This document shows, in pieces, positions 27,106 through 36,733 of a DNA stretch of 64,000 nucleotides. The notes beneath the pieces are model-generated. The model searched no databases, was not told the origin of the DNA, and was given only the letters and a program-made list of their open reading frames with translations. The stretch covers positions 372,001-436,000 of the forward strand of contig NZ_JAGRQC010000004.1 of assembly GCF_018122655.1 (NCBI RefSeq), given 5' to 3'. This stretch comes from Stakelama marina (GTDB lineage Bacteria; Pseudomonadota; Alphaproteobacteria; Sphingomonadales; Sphingomonadaceae). The first letter of the stretch is position 1. The number at the start of each line of letters is the position of its first letter. A program made the position numbers and the translations under genes.

Positions 27106-28002
27106 TCAACCCGCCCGAAATCGAAGCGCCTCGACCAGCAGGGCAAATGCCTGCGATTGCTGCCGCCTGCTAGGATAGTAGAGATGATACCCTGAGAATG
27201 GCGGACACCAATCTTCGAGCACATGGCGAAGCCGCCCGTCTTCGACCTCCCCCTCGACATAGTCGCGCGGCAGATAGGCGATTCCGGCCCCGTCGATTGC
27301 AGCCTGCCGTGCCATCGCGATCTCGTTGACGATGAGTTGTCCTTCGACATGGACGTTCAGAGCCCGTCCGCCCTTTTCGAATTCCCAGGCATAAAGCCCA
27401 CCCAGCGTCGGAAAACGCAGGTTGATGCAACTGTGCTTGGCCAAGTCATGGGGCGTGCGCGGCACCTTGCGTTCTAAAAAATAGTCGGGCGAACCGACCG
27501 CTGACATGCGCAGGTTAGGGCCGATCGGCACGGCGACCATGTCCTGCTCGAGCGTCTCCCCCATCCGGATGCCCGCGTCGAACTGCTCCGCCGCAATATC
27601 AATCAGGCCGGCATCGACGTTCACCTCGATCGTTACGTCGGGATAGGCGGAAAGGAAGGTCGCCAGCGCGGGCCAGAGGATCGCCTCGGCGGCGTGGATG
27701 CCCGTGGTGATGCGGATCATGCCGGCCGGCCGATCGCGCATCTCGGCAATGGCGCCGAGTTCCGCCTCGATCTCGTCGAAGCGCGGCGCGATCGTCGCAA
27801 GCAGCCGTTCGCCCGCCTGGGTTGGTGACACGCTTCGTGTCGTACGGGTGAGCAGGCGCACGCCGACACGCTCTTCCAGCCCGCGCACCGCATGGCTGAG
27901 CGCCGAAGGCGAGCGTCCCATCTGCGCGGCGGCGCGGGTGAAGCTCCTTTCCTGCGCCACAGCACGAAACGCGAGCAGGTCGTTGACGTTGCGTCGGGCC
28001 AT
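27106..28002 (-). CDS. LysR family transcriptional regulator
   Basis: 298 aa from ATG 28002; an upstream in-frame TTG at 28014 is less likely. N-terminal HTH: LLAFRAVAQERSFTRAAAQMGRSPSALSHAVRGLEERVGVRLLTRTTRSVSPT. The effector domain shows DAGIRMGETLEQDMVAVPIGP, typical of the AaeR/DmlR-like branch. It is divergent from the cupin-tautomerase-AKR operon (about 100 bp between the starts) and most likely controls it in response to an aromatic or carbonyl compound. Confidence 0.93.
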   Translation of the reverse strand: MARRNVNDLLAFRAVAQERSFTRAAAQMGRSPSALSHAVRGLEERVGVRLLTRTTRSVSPTQAGERLLATIAPRFDEIEAELGAIAEMRDRPAGMIRITTGIHAAEAILWPALATFLSAYPDVTIEVNVDAGLIDIAAEQFDAGIRMGETLEQDMVAVPIGPNLRMSAVGSPDYFLERKVPRTPHDLAKHSCINLRFPTLGGLYAWEFEKGGRALNVHVEGQLIVNEIAMARQAAIDGAGIAYLPRDYVEGEVEDGRLRHVLEDWCPPFSGYHLYYPSRRQQSQAFALLVEALRFRAG

Positions 28003-28103
28003 TGCTGAATCCAATTCAAAGGCTCTTGCGAATTACCGCCTCTAATCGATGGGGCACTTCACCGCCATATGTGTTCACTCAAAACACATCACAGGAGCCC
28101 GAT

Positions 28104-28517
28104 ATGGAAATCGCTCGCAAGCAAAACATGAAGACCGTCGACGGCCCTGAGGAATATTTCACCGGCAAGGCGACGATCACCGGCCAGTTCAGCCGTCCCG
28201 ATCCATCGAACGTGACCGGCGCGATCGTCCATTTCGAACCCGGCGCGCGCACCGCGTGGCACAAGCATCCGCGTGGTCAGACGCTGATCGTCACCGAAGG
28301 CGTCGGCTGGACCGCGCTCGAAGACGGCGAAATCCACGAATTTTACGAAGGTGATGTGCTGTGGTGCCCGGCGGACAAGAAGCACTGGCACGGCGCGACG
28401 CCGCACGATGCGATGACCCATGTCGCCATCCAGGAGACCGACGAGAACGGCAAGAATGTCGAGTGGATGGAGAAGGTGACCGACGACGAATATCTCAAGG
28501 GACCGAAGAAAGGCTGA
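28104..28517 (+). CDS. cupin-fold protein, (R)-mandelonitrile lyase-like
   Basis: 137 aa from ATG 28104 with CAGGAG upstream. Single cupin barrel: [23 protein letters not shown] gives His-x-His-x4-Gln, and [17 protein letters not shown] gives the later His; these bind a metal. The pattern is close to small manganese cupins with hydroxynitrile-lyase activity, but most relatives are unstudied, and a role in detoxifying reactive carbonyls is equally possible. First gene of a three-gene operon with the tautomerase and AKR. Confidence 0.85.
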   Translation: MEIARKQNMKTVDGPEEYFTGKATITGQFSRPDPSNVTGAIVHFEPGARTAWHKHPRGQTLIVTEGVGWTALEDGEIHEFYEGDVLWCPADKKHWHGATPHDAMTHVAIQETDENGKNVEWMEKVTDDEYLKGPKKG

Positions 28518-28521
28518 TCCG

Positions 28522-28767
28522 ATGCCGCACGTCATCGTCAAAGTCTGGCCCGGCAAGACCGATGCGCAGAAGCAGGCGCTTGCCGAGGCGATCGTCAATA
28601 ACGTGACCGATATCCTCGGCTATGGCGACGCCGCGGTATCGGTGGCGTTCGAGGAGGTGTCGGCCGACGACTGGACCGAAAAGGTCGTCGAGCCCGACAT
28701 TCTGGCCAAGTGGGACACGCTGGCCAAGACGCCCGGCTATGTTGGGCGCGACGGACAACGAATATGA
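28522..28767 (+). CDS. 4-oxalocrotonate tautomerase-family protein
   Basis: 81 aa. Begins [13 protein letters not shown]: Met removal exposes the catalytic Pro1, followed by the beta-strand and the helix [19 protein letters not shown]. It resembles the PptA-like small tautomerases. Substrate unknown. Starts 4 bp after the cupin gene stop; its own stop overlaps the AKR start (ATGA). Confidence 0.88.
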   Translation: MPHVIVKVWPGKTDAQKQALAEAIVNNVTDILGYGDAAVSVAFEEVSADDWTEKVVEPDILAKWDTLAKTPGYVGRDGQRI

Positions 28768-29687
28768 CCGGTCTCTCCGGCGACGATGTTCGCCGAACCA
28801 CGAAAGTCGAACAGATGATTCTCAACGAAATCTACACCCTGAATAACGGCGTCACGATTCCCAAGCTTGGGCTCGGGACCTGGATGATCGACGATGAGAA
28901 ATCAGCGCAGGTCGTGCGCGATGCCGTCCAAATCGGCTACCGCCATTTCGACACCGCGCAGGCATACGGGAACGAACATGGCGTGGGCGAAGGCATTCGA
29001 GATTGCGGCGTCGCGCGGGACGATCTCTTCGTCACGTCGAAGCTCGCCGCGGAGATCAAGTCGCTGGCCGGGGCGCGGGAGGCGATCGACGGCTCGCTCA
29101 GGACGATGGGCCTCGACATGATCGACATGATGATCATTCACAGCCCACAGCCTTGGGCCGAATTCCGTCAGGGCGAGCATTACTTCGAGGGCAATCTCGA
29201 GGCGTGGCGCGCGCTCGAAGAAGCGCTTGCATCGGGCAAGCTTCGCGCAATCGGCGTTTCGAATTTCGAACAGGTCGATCTCGACAACATCCTCGAAAAC
29301 GGCAGCGTGAAGCCGGCGGTCAATCAGATTCTGGCGCACGTCACCAACACGCCGTTCAAGCTGATCGAGCACACAACGAGCAAGGACGTGCTGGTCGAGG
29401 CCTATTCGCCGATCGGGCACGGCGAGGTGCTGAACAATCGAGAGCTTGGGACGATGGCGGCGAAATACGGCGTCGGTGTACCGCAGCTATGCATCCGCTA
29501 CTGCCTGCAACTCGGACTGCTGCCGCTCCCGAAAACGGCAACGCCGGGGCACATGCGAAGCAACGCCGCGGTCGACTTCACGATCGACGATGCCGACATG
29601 GAAGCGCTAAAGAACGCTGCGCCGATCAAGGATTATGGCGAGGCTGGCGCCTTCCCGGTCTATGGCGATAATGCGCGCAGCGACTGA
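28764..29687 (+). CDS. aldo/keto reductase
   Basis: 307 aa from ATG 28764, chosen for the 4-bp overlap with the tautomerase gene; ATG 28815 ([12 protein letters not shown]) is also possible and matches the usual family N-terminus. Seen: [34 protein letters not shown] (Asp/Tyr of the tetrad), [11 protein letters not shown] (Lys), [12 protein letters not shown] (His), [12 protein letters not shown] and [16 protein letters not shown] (NADPH site). It reduces an aldehyde or ketone with NADPH. The operon looks like a carbonyl-handling unit. Confidence 0.93.
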   Translation: MTGLSGDDVRRTTKVEQMILNEIYTLNNGVTIPKLGLGTWMIDDEKSAQVVRDAVQIGYRHFDTAQAYGNEHGVGEGIRDCGVARDDLFVTSKLAAEIKSLAGAREAIDGSLRTMGLDMIDMMIIHSPQPWAEFRQGEHYFEGNLEAWRALEEALASGKLRAIGVSNFEQVDLDNILENGSVKPAVNQILAHVTNTPFKLIEHTTSKDVLVEAYSPIGHGEVLNNRELGTMAAKYGVGVPQLCIRYCLQLGLLPLPKTATPGHMRSNAAVDFTIDDADMEALKNAAPIKDYGEAGAFPVYGDNARSD

Positions 29688-29957
29688 TCCAGCAATCTTG
29701 CATGTCTATAGGCGATCATAAAGAGAGGCTGGCGGCTTCCCTTCGATAATCGCATAGCCGCCAGTTCATTCTGGTCTCCCAGACGTCAGAGTTCTCCGCC
29801 TGAATGAGCGGCCGGTTTCAACGGCCGAGCGAAATGCCGCCAACGTCCGCTAAGTCGGCGTCAGGGGGCGCCTGCCGACTGTCCGGTAGTGGCGGGCGGA
29901 CAACGGAAAGCTGATGGGGTGGACGCCCCCCGACGGCATCAATGTACCAAAGTGGAG
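29688..29957. other. intergenic region with dispersed repeat copy
   Basis: No gene. Contains the second copy (29801-29839) of the repeat seen at 26949-26987, and GCCGACTGTCC further on. It lies between the AKR operon and the mobilisation genes. Confidence 0.65.
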
Positions 29958-30500
29958 CTAGGCACCGCCAATTGCTCGCCAAATCAAGAAAGGCGCAATA
30001 GCAAACAGCATTGCTGTGAGCGTTCCGAGCAAAAGACTCCACCGTGCGGCGCTGATGCGTTCATCGCGCTCAACCACGCCATTCCGAAACATAAAAGCGT
30101 GGGCCAGATAACCGAGTATCGGGAATGCTCGCGTCGCATCCATCTGCTGTGGTTGACGGACGAACCGATCAATCGTCCGTGGCATTCGCCGGGGAACTCG
30201 ATTGCGTTCGACGGCGACGTCATCCATGAGCCTGCTCAGATCGTCTCGCAGACGGGCAAGCTCGCCGCGGTGCTCGGCGAGCGCGGCGATGTGCAAACGT
30301 TCATCGCTGCCTCTCTTGTTGAACAGCGCCTCGAATCGGTCCGCCATCCTGAGCTGGCTCACCACGACATGGGTGAGCAACTCGTCCCGCTGCAATCCAA
30401 ACGCAGCTTCCATGGTCTCGAGGATATGGACGGTTTCGGGCGGCGGGTCTTCGCGAAACACTAGCCGATAAATGCCGGCCGCCTTTGAGATTTCTCCCAT
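29958..30500 (-). CDS. membrane-anchored protein of the mobilisation module, 180 aa
   Basis: Starts ATG 30500, sharing a base with the ParA-like gene stop. The long middle part is charged and helical (residues about 20-120), followed by one C-terminal membrane segment (WSLLLGTLTAMLFAIAPFLIW). Size, tail anchor and position after a ParA-like gene recall TraM-type accessory transfer proteins of RP4-like systems, but sequence identity to them is not evident. It may anchor the relaxosome to the membrane. Confidence 0.6.
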   Translation of the reverse strand: MGEISKAAGIYRLVFREDPPPETVHILETMEAAFGLQRDELLTHVVVSQLRMADRFEALFNKRGSDERLHIAALAEHRGELARLRDDLSRLMDDVAVERNRVPRRMPRTIDRFVRQPQQMDATRAFPILGYLAHAFMFRNGVVERDERISAARWSLLLGTLTAMLFAIAPFLIWRAIGGA

Positions 30501-31219
30501 CAGAACAGGCCTTCCATTGCCGCCTCGACGTCACGTTGCCATTTGCGAAACCGCGCGCGTTCTCCACGCGACAAATGGCCGAGGATCTGATCGAGCCCGA
30601 TGTTGCTGGAGCGAAACCTGTCGTAGATATGCTCGGGCATCGCAGGACAGCAGAACAGGTCACCGCCAGTTTTTTCGATCTTGCCGAGTACATCGTCGTC
30701 GATGAGTGCGAACTTCTCAGGCGGCCCATGCCATTCGGGCAGGTTGAGCAGGACGCGTCCCGGCGGATTTCCCGCCAGCATCGCATCAAGGGTAGCACGC
30801 GAAGCCTGGTCAAGGCCCATCGTCCATACGATGTCGACACCGATATCGATGGCTTCTTCCTCGTCTTCGATGACGAAGCGGATAAATTCATGCGCCCGAT
30901 CGAGGTCTTCGAAGCGCCCACCCGGCACGTTGACCAGAACGCGCGCGCCATCAGGTGCCTCGTCAATGATGGTGACGAGCTTTTCCTGATCCGCGTCGTC
31001 GCCGAGGTCGATCGCCTCAACCCGGTGTCGATCCGCATACGCATGCTCGACATCGCGCTGCGAGAGGCTCGCCTCGATAAAGACGATGGGGATTTCGCGA
31101 AGCATCAACAGATGTGCAAGGGTCACCAGCGTGCCGGTGCTGCCAACCCCGCCTTTTTCCTTTTCGAACAGAACGAGCCGCTTGCGTGCGCGTTCGACCG
31201 CGTGCTTCTTGAGTACCAT
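30500..31219 (-). CDS. ParA/MinD-like P-loop protein with altered Walker A
   Basis: 239 aa, ATG 31219 with AAGGAAAG upstream. The N-terminus reads VLFEKEKGGVGSTGTLVTLAHLL: the deviant Walker A KGGVGKT is present but its second Lys is Ser. RVLVNVPGG stands where the Walker B Asp-containing strand is normally seen. TraL-type proteins of mobilisation regions are related in fold and position. Loss of the catalytic Lys suggests weak or no ATP hydrolysis. It overlaps the TM protein gene and is divergent from the relaxase. Confidence 0.72.
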   Translation of the reverse strand: MVLKKHAVERARKRLVLFEKEKGGVGSTGTLVTLAHLLMLREIPIVFIEASLSQRDVEHAYADRHRVEAIDLGDDADQEKLVTIIDEAPDGARVLVNVPGGRFEDLDRAHEFIRFVIEDEEEAIDIGVDIVWTMGLDQASRATLDAMLAGNPPGRVLLNLPEWHGPPEKFALIDDDVLGKIEKTGGDLFCCPAMPEHIYDRFRSSNIGLDQILGHLSRGERARFRKWQRDVEAAMEGLF

Positions 31220-31298
31220 GATTCACTTTCCTTCTGACTCTCACGTTGGGGTTGTTTTCGCCGGCGATCGGGTGGCGGCGCACGTGATCCGCGCGAGA

Positions 31299-32384
31299 TC
31301 ATGTCTCGCTCCCGGTGTGCCTAGCGTGAGCGTCCGCGAGGCGCTGCCGCGCGTCACCACGCGATCGCGATCGCTCCGCGAATTTTCTGGCGAGGCTGCT
31401 CCCGCGGTTTGTGACCGCCTGGTTTATCGTGCGGTCAGGTAAGACACCCGACGACGACCGTTCCAGCGTGTCGCCAATTAGCTGGGCAGCTGCGCCTTGC
31501 GACCGGGATTCTTTGTTGAGAGCCTGCGGTTCCGAGCGAGCCGAAAGAGATGACGTCGGCGCTGGCATGGAATCATACGCCGCGTTGCGGACATCATTGG
31601 CCGCCCTGGTATCCGCGTCGGGGACATAGCCCGCCGAACGCAGGCGGGTGATAATGCGATTGAAATATTCGGGTCCGTCATCGCACTCGGCCAGCGCCGA
31701 GAGTTTGGTGGCAATGCCACCCCGATCCAGAGCGGTGCCGCGATGCGCCGCAAGCCCCGCGATTGCTTCTGCCCATTGATCGGGGCCGTCCGTGGCATTG
31801 AGCAGGATTGCCGCGATCTCATTAGGAATGTCGGCGGCTGTTATCTCGCGCCGGCGCGGCGAGGGCGCAGTCTGCTTTCGCGCGCGAGATGGGATGGGCT
31901 CAGCGACACATTCCGCCCCGAGCGCGATCGTAATCGCGCGCATACGGAGGATCGCCATCCACAAGTACAGCATTTGCGACGCCGTGGGGCTGCCTGTTTG
32001 ATCGAGCAGCAGGTCGTTTAGTGTCTTTTCCGCGTCCTCCACTTCGACCACCAGCGCATCGCTGCTGAAGCGCGGGTGACGAAGATAGGCCTCGTAACGA
32101 GGAACCGTTCTGCGTACCACTTCATCACCAAGCTCTTCGGCGAGCTGATGGAGCTTCGGTCCCAACAGTGCGAGCGCGGCGGCATGGCCGCGGAGATGCG
32201 CGCCACGATTTCGCGATGCTTCATGTTGATCGACAACTGCGTCGAAGCCAGCGACAACAGATTCGATGAGCACATTGCAAAGCGCGTCGAAGACGCCGCT
32301 CAGATGATCCAAATCGTCCTCCTGCACCGGGACGATCTGGCGTGACGAACCGATTCGCCATGGGCCGCCGTCTCGGGCGGGCAA
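31299..32384 (-). CDS. hypothetical protein, first gene of mobilisation unit
   Basis: Up to 361 aa; the proposed TTG start at 32384 has no clear ribosome site, so the N-terminus is uncertain. No family recognised. The N-terminal half is helical (VFDALCNVLIESVVAGFD, LALLGPKLHQLAEELGDEVV); the C-terminal 120 residues are Ser/Arg/Ala-rich and probably disordered. It is upstream of the ParA-like gene and divergent from the relaxase, as relaxosome accessory genes often are. Confidence 0.6.
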   Translation of the reverse strand: MPARDGGPWRIGSSRQIVPVQEDDLDHLSGVFDALCNVLIESVVAGFDAVVDQHEASRNRGAHLRGHAAALALLGPKLHQLAEELGDEVVRRTVPRYEAYLRHPRFSSDALVVEVEDAEKTLNDLLLDQTGSPTASQMLYLWMAILRMRAITIALGAECVAEPIPSRARKQTAPSPRRREITAADIPNEIAAILLNATDGPDQWAEAIAGLAAHRGTALDRGGIATKLSALAECDDGPEYFNRIITRLRSAGYVPDADTRAANDVRNAAYDSMPAPTSSLSARSEPQALNKESRSQGAAAQLIGDTLERSSSGVLPDRTINQAVTNRGSSLARKFAERSRSRGDARQRLADAHARHTGSET

Positions 32385-32786
32385 CCATTTATTCGAATAG
32401 CAAGCCTGTTTCTACAAGAACCGTTACTTTACAATGCGGAAATATTGCGGTTGTGTTGCAATATTGTCACATTTGGTGTTTGACGGCGCTGTAAGGCAAG
32501 CGCATTATTGCCTCACACATCTCTTTTTTTGTACGAGGCCTAGGAAAACCCGCCTTGCGTATTTGAACACAATGTTGAGTCGAGAATACGATCATTTTAT
32601 ATGGTCGTAAGGTCATTGCGATATTACCTTAGTTGTTTTGCGCAATACGCAAAGACGACTTGCCTGTCTTTGCTGCTACCTGATATCATTCGGTCATGGG
32701 ACTAGCGCTCGCCCTTTGGTCGAGCGGGCGCCTGCCGCGGGCTTTCCAAAAGGCACGGGGCGGACCGGCCTGAGAGTGAGTAGGTA
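32385..32786. other. AT-rich divergent region, candidate oriT
   Basis: Clearly lower GC than its surroundings. Three perfect inverted repeats: AGGCAA/TTGCCT (32494-32513, loop 8), TAAGGT/ACCTTA (32608-32631, loop 12) and GCAAAGAC/GTCTTTGC (32649-32673, loop 9). It lies between the relaxase and the accessory genes, where an origin of transfer and the divergent promoters are expected. No known nic consensus was matched, so oriT is inference. Confidence 0.45.
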
Positions 32787-35700
32787 GTGAAAAAGTCGCT
32801 TCGATATTTCCGCTCGCGAACGGTCAGGCGTCTGATAGGCGATCTGCCGATAGACTTGGCTGAGGCTGAGGTGACCGATCCGCTAGGCTTATTGCGAAGC
32901 AAGGTTCCGGCGGCATTGGGCAGCGTGAGAAAGTGGGAGCAGGGGAAGCCGGCGCCGATGCGGCGCGCGTGGTTCCACATACCTAGTTGTGCGATCTCAT
33001 CGCGCGAAACATCGTCGACCGGTGAGCGTCCCTTCCACTTTGCGAAGAACATCACGTGGGCGCGGAGCGCGGCGCAGTTCGATCGATACGGGACCCAAAA
33101 GGGCGGGCCGGAAAGTGGACTTCAACGCGAGCGTCCCGCTGCCGAATTCGATGGCTATACGCGAAATCATGGCGGCGGCGAACGGTCGCGGCCGGATATG
33201 ATCACGTCGCTTTCGCCAGATGATGCGGTGCGTGTTAAGCAATGGGACGCGATCGAAGCCGAGGAAGCCAAATACCGCAAGACCACCGAGGCGGGATCCG
33301 GCCGTATCAACATCCGGTTCGAACGCGATCCGGAATTTTTGATCGAGGTTGCCCGTCGCAACGATTGTCCAGCGGGCTTGCGTGACGTCATTCTGGCCGA
33401 GGCAGCACGCGTCGAAACAGGCTCCACACTCTCGCAGCATCTGGCGAAAATCGGGGTGCCGTGGATCAACGAGGATGCCGCTTCAGCTTTCAAGTGGCTT
33501 AAGCAGCTGCCGGGGTTCGAGAAATGGCGAGACGATAAGAAGCCACCCGCGAAGCTATCAAAAGGACGTCGGGCATCGACCGTCTTTGCCGCCGACCTCG
33601 AACTGCCGACGGAGTTGGACCGCCGAGGTAGGTTGGCCGTGCTGGCTGGCCTTGATACGTTCGTGCAGGGCCAGGCCCCAAAGACCGATGCCGAGCGGGC
33701 TGGACCTCGCGATTTCATTCCGCTCATGCTGGTGCTCCACGAACCCGATGCGCTCAACGACGCGCGCAACCAGCACGCCCATCTGCAGCATAGCCTCCGG
33801 CGAGCGAGATGGGGCGACGATGGTGAGCTGGTGTTTGCGCAGAACAAATCGCGTGGGCTGACGAGGATCGGCTATCCGATGGCGCTACGCTGCGAAGCCG
33901 CGCGGCTGATCAATATCGAACTCGAGCGTCTTAGGGTTGAGTATCGGCTCAGCCCGGCGAGCTATGCCAAACTTGGCATCAATGTCCGCGCGCAGCGGAA
34001 GCTCGAAACGAATGCGACGGTGCTGTCGCGGGCGGGCGATGTGCCGCCGCCGGATCTCTACAACGCAGCGGAAGGCTGGCAGCGGAAATTCGATGCTGCT
34101 GCGAGGCACCGCGATCTGGCCCGCGACGAACTGGACCGGCGCGATGGTAAAGTGCGCACCCGGATCGCAGGCTTGGACGAGCAGAATATCCCGGCCCTGC
34201 AAGACGCTCGGTCGCGTGCGCGTAGCGATGCAGAGGAGGCCATCGATCTCCGCTATGAGGCCGAGCAGATTTCCCTGTTCGCCGAAATGGCGAAGAGTAG
34301 GGCGGCACGAACTGCGCGATATGCGCCGGAATACGCCGCCAAGGTTTGCGCCAAGGCGCGCGGAAAGACATTTCTGGCCGATTGCTGGTCGAAGCGCGGA
34401 CGCGAGGCGGAAGACTATCTCCAGCGGATCGACGTCGAATTGAACGAGGAACGCGAGGCGATCGAGGAGCGTCTGGTCCGCGCCGAGGAACTCGAAGCCC
34501 AAGCTACGCAGCGGTATCAAGCACTTATTAAGCGTGTCGCCGATCTTCAGCCGGAAACAGAAATCGCGCGCGTTCCAACCCCCGGTCCGGTCGCGAGGCC
34601 GGACCTTGGGCCACACCAGATTCTCGATCTGGTTAGCAGCGCACCGCTTCTGCTCTCGCAAGAAGGCAAGCGCTATGTCGTCCGTGCCGAGGACGATCCA
34701 GAGGGCTTGCTGAACGATAAGCCGTTGCCGGCCGATCAGCGTCGAGTGGAGGGTATTTTCAAGGCTCAGCAGCGTGAGCTAGCCCAGCTGCGCGCCTACC
34801 TCGCCAAGCGTGGTGAGAAGGAGCTGACCGATCTGATTGATCCGAAGGCGCACGACTGGTTATCGCGCTGCGCAGTAAAATGGTCGCACACGCCCACGTG
34901 GCAGCGTTTGATAGAGACGCGGCGCATCGAGCGGTCCCGGCAAATCCGGCGCAAGATGATTACGGAAGCGCAAAAAGAAGAAATGGCAACAGATCTGGCG
35001 GCAGAGCTTCCGCAGGTGCTACCGGAGCGTCCGCGAACGCTCGCTGATCTCTCGCAAGAGCTTCTTGACCGGTACGGTGTTATTCTCGGATCTCCGGATA
35101 TGGCTCGCGGGCCTGAGCAAGGCGATCAAGACAAGCTACAAAAGAAGCGTCCCAAGCCAGTCCGCTCACTGCCAGCGCCCGTAGACCCGGCTCCGGCGCA
35201 GGCCTTTAGTAGCGAAGAACTCGCGCTGTTTGCGCTAGAGGAGCGACTTCGCAAGCGCGAGCGTGACCGGCGGCGGAAGGAAATGATCGAGGCGCTGGCG
35301 GCGCGTGCCGGCGATGAGCGTTTCGTCACCCCGTTGGCCGCGCGGTTGTTACGAAAGCTTGCCGAGGGCTGGGATCCTGAGAAGATCGACTCCCGGAAGC
35401 CGATTACCGGGCCGTCGCTTGATCAGCGAGACGCAGCTGAAATCGAAGTGCTGAAGCAGCATCCGATTTTTGCGGAGCGGATGAAGCTCGCGCAGGCCAA
35501 AGATCCGCAGCTGCTTAAACTAATTGTGGATGATGATGCCCCGGTAGAGGGGGCCAATCTGTCCGGCCGTGTGCCGAGCCGCTACGGTCGGCTCGATTTT
35601 GGCCATCAGCATGCCAGTGGCCATGCGCCAGAGGTCAAACATCCATCGGCATGGGCTGAACCCATTTTGGCCGCAGCCGAACGTGGCGAACTCGCGGTGT

Positions 35701-36290
35701 CATTCGACGTTGGCCCGTTTGGGCTGCATGATGATCGCCTGCTGTACAAGTCGGACTACAACTATGTCGGATTGCTTTATCCGGAGAGCCAGACTCGGCT
35801 CGAAGTCGTGGCGCGGATCCAGCGTGAAGAAAAGCGCGCACTGCTTCGTCGGATCGCCAGGGGCGATTTGAAAATTGAAGCGCGGATCGAACGACAACCG
35901 ATGTCGGATGAGAATGACGTCCGGGTCAGCGCGAAGAATGGGAATGAAGAGGAGCGAGCGGTCATCGAGCGCCATCGTGGTGACACTCTCTTTTATCGTG
36001 CTTGCCGCCATGCGCAGGGGGCGGGGAAGGGGGTCAAGCCATTGCAGCACTCGGATGCCGCAGTTCGTGCGCTGCTGAATGCTCGTGGCGAGAAGAATGT
36101 CGCATCCGCGGTATTGCTTCGGTTGGGCCGAGAGGTCGCGGAGCGATTGACTGACATTGCGCCGCTCGAACCGCGTGATCAGCAATATCTGCAGGACCTG
36201 CTCAGGCCTCAAACGTCACTTGAGAACATCGGGAGACTTCGACGCGGAAGGCAGTGGGCCATCCCGACCGAGCCGGGAAGAGGTTGGTGA
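32787..36290 (+). CDS. large MobA/MobL-like relaxase, 1167 aa
   Basis: GTG start at 32787; the first 130 residues are unusual and the true start could be later. The relaxase signature sits near residue 330: MLVLHEPDALNDARNQHAHLQHSL with the His-x-His metal site, preceded by DLELPTELDRRGRLAVLAGL and followed by VEYRLSPASYAKLGI, the MobA/L pattern. The rest, over 700 residues, is charged and helical with coiled-coil parts and no Walker A, so it is neither a helicase nor a primase of known type. The last residues fall in the dispersed repeat at 36269. Nicks and leads DNA in transfer, by family. Confidence 0.72.
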   Translation: MKKSLRYFRSRTVRRLIGDLPIDLAEAEVTDPLGLLRSKVPAALGSVRKWEQGKPAPMRRAWFHIPSCAISSRETSSTGERPFHFAKNITWARSAAQFDRYGTQKGGPESGLQRERPAAEFDGYTRNHGGGERSRPDMITSLSPDDAVRVKQWDAIEAEEAKYRKTTEAGSGRINIRFERDPEFLIEVARRNDCPAGLRDVILAEAARVETGSTLSQHLAKIGVPWINEDAASAFKWLKQLPGFEKWRDDKKPPAKLSKGRRASTVFAADLELPTELDRRGRLAVLAGLDTFVQGQAPKTDAERAGPRDFIPLMLVLHEPDALNDARNQHAHLQHSLRRARWGDDGELVFAQNKSRGLTRIGYPMALRCEAARLINIELERLRVEYRLSPASYAKLGINVRAQRKLETNATVLSRAGDVPPPDLYNAAEGWQRKFDAAARHRDLARDELDRRDGKVRTRIAGLDEQNIPALQDARSRARSDAEEAIDLRYEAEQISLFAEMAKSRAARTARYAPEYAAKVCAKARGKTFLADCWSKRGREAEDYLQRIDVELNEEREAIEERLVRAEELEAQATQRYQALIKRVADLQPETEIARVPTPGPVARPDLGPHQILDLVSSAPLLLSQEGKRYVVRAEDDPEGLLNDKPLPADQRRVEGIFKAQQRELAQLRAYLAKRGEKELTDLIDPKAHDWLSRCAVKWSHTPTWQRLIETRRIERSRQIRRKMITEAQKEEMATDLAAELPQVLPERPRTLADLSQELLDRYGVILGSPDMARGPEQGDQDKLQKKRPKPVRSLPAPVDPAPAQAFSSEELALFALEERLRKRERDRRRKEMIEALAARAGDERFVTPLAARLLRKLAEGWDPEKIDSRKPITGPSLDQRDAAEIEVLKQHPIFAERMKLAQAKDPQLLKLIVDDDAPVEGANLSGRVPSRYGRLDFGHQHASGHAPEVKHPSAWAEPILAAAERGELAVSFDVGPFGLHDDRLLYKSDYNYVGLLYPESQTRLEVVARIQREEKRALLRRIARGDLKIEARIERQPMSDENDVRVSAKNGNEEERAVIERHRGDTLFYRACRHAQGAGKGVKPLQHSDAAVRALLNARGEKNVASAVLLRLGREVAERLTDIAPLEPRDQQYLQDLLRPQTSLENIGRLRRGRQWAIPTEPGRGW

Positions 36291-36684
36291 ACATGTCGAT
36301 GGCTTTGCGCCCTCAAATGATTCCGTGCGGATGTCTTGGTCGAATTCCCGAGAGCGGACATCTGGCTGCGCGCCGCCCGACGGCAGAAATGTTCGACACT
36401 CCGGAAAGGCAGGTTACAGCCGCACAAATGAAATAGCCGACATTCGGATGCGTTGGTGTGGGCTTCCGGGTCCGACCCTTTGTGGACCTTAACCTTGACC
36501 AGCCGGAACATCACTGCGACCGCTAGTTGGTGATCGGAGTCGCATCGACTGTAGCCAACACTCGTTTCTCCTCACCTACTCCCAGTACGATCTGCCATTT
36601 AAGGAAGCAGGCTGACTGGTACGCCGCGCAGGTACGCAATCCATCTAGTGTTCCCCGTCAGCGCCTATGGCACAGATTTGAGGT
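36291..36684. repeat. gene-free stretch with diverged 146-bp repeat
   Basis: Bases 36269-36414 align without gaps to 17099-17244 near the left end of the island; the best block is GGACATCTGG-C-GCGCGCCGCCC. No gene is seen from 36291 to the IS3 left end at 36685. Confidence 0.65.
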
Positions 36685-36733
36685 TGTGATTTAAGGTGGA
36701 TTTGGGCTTCGTCGTAGTGACGAAGGAACGAAG

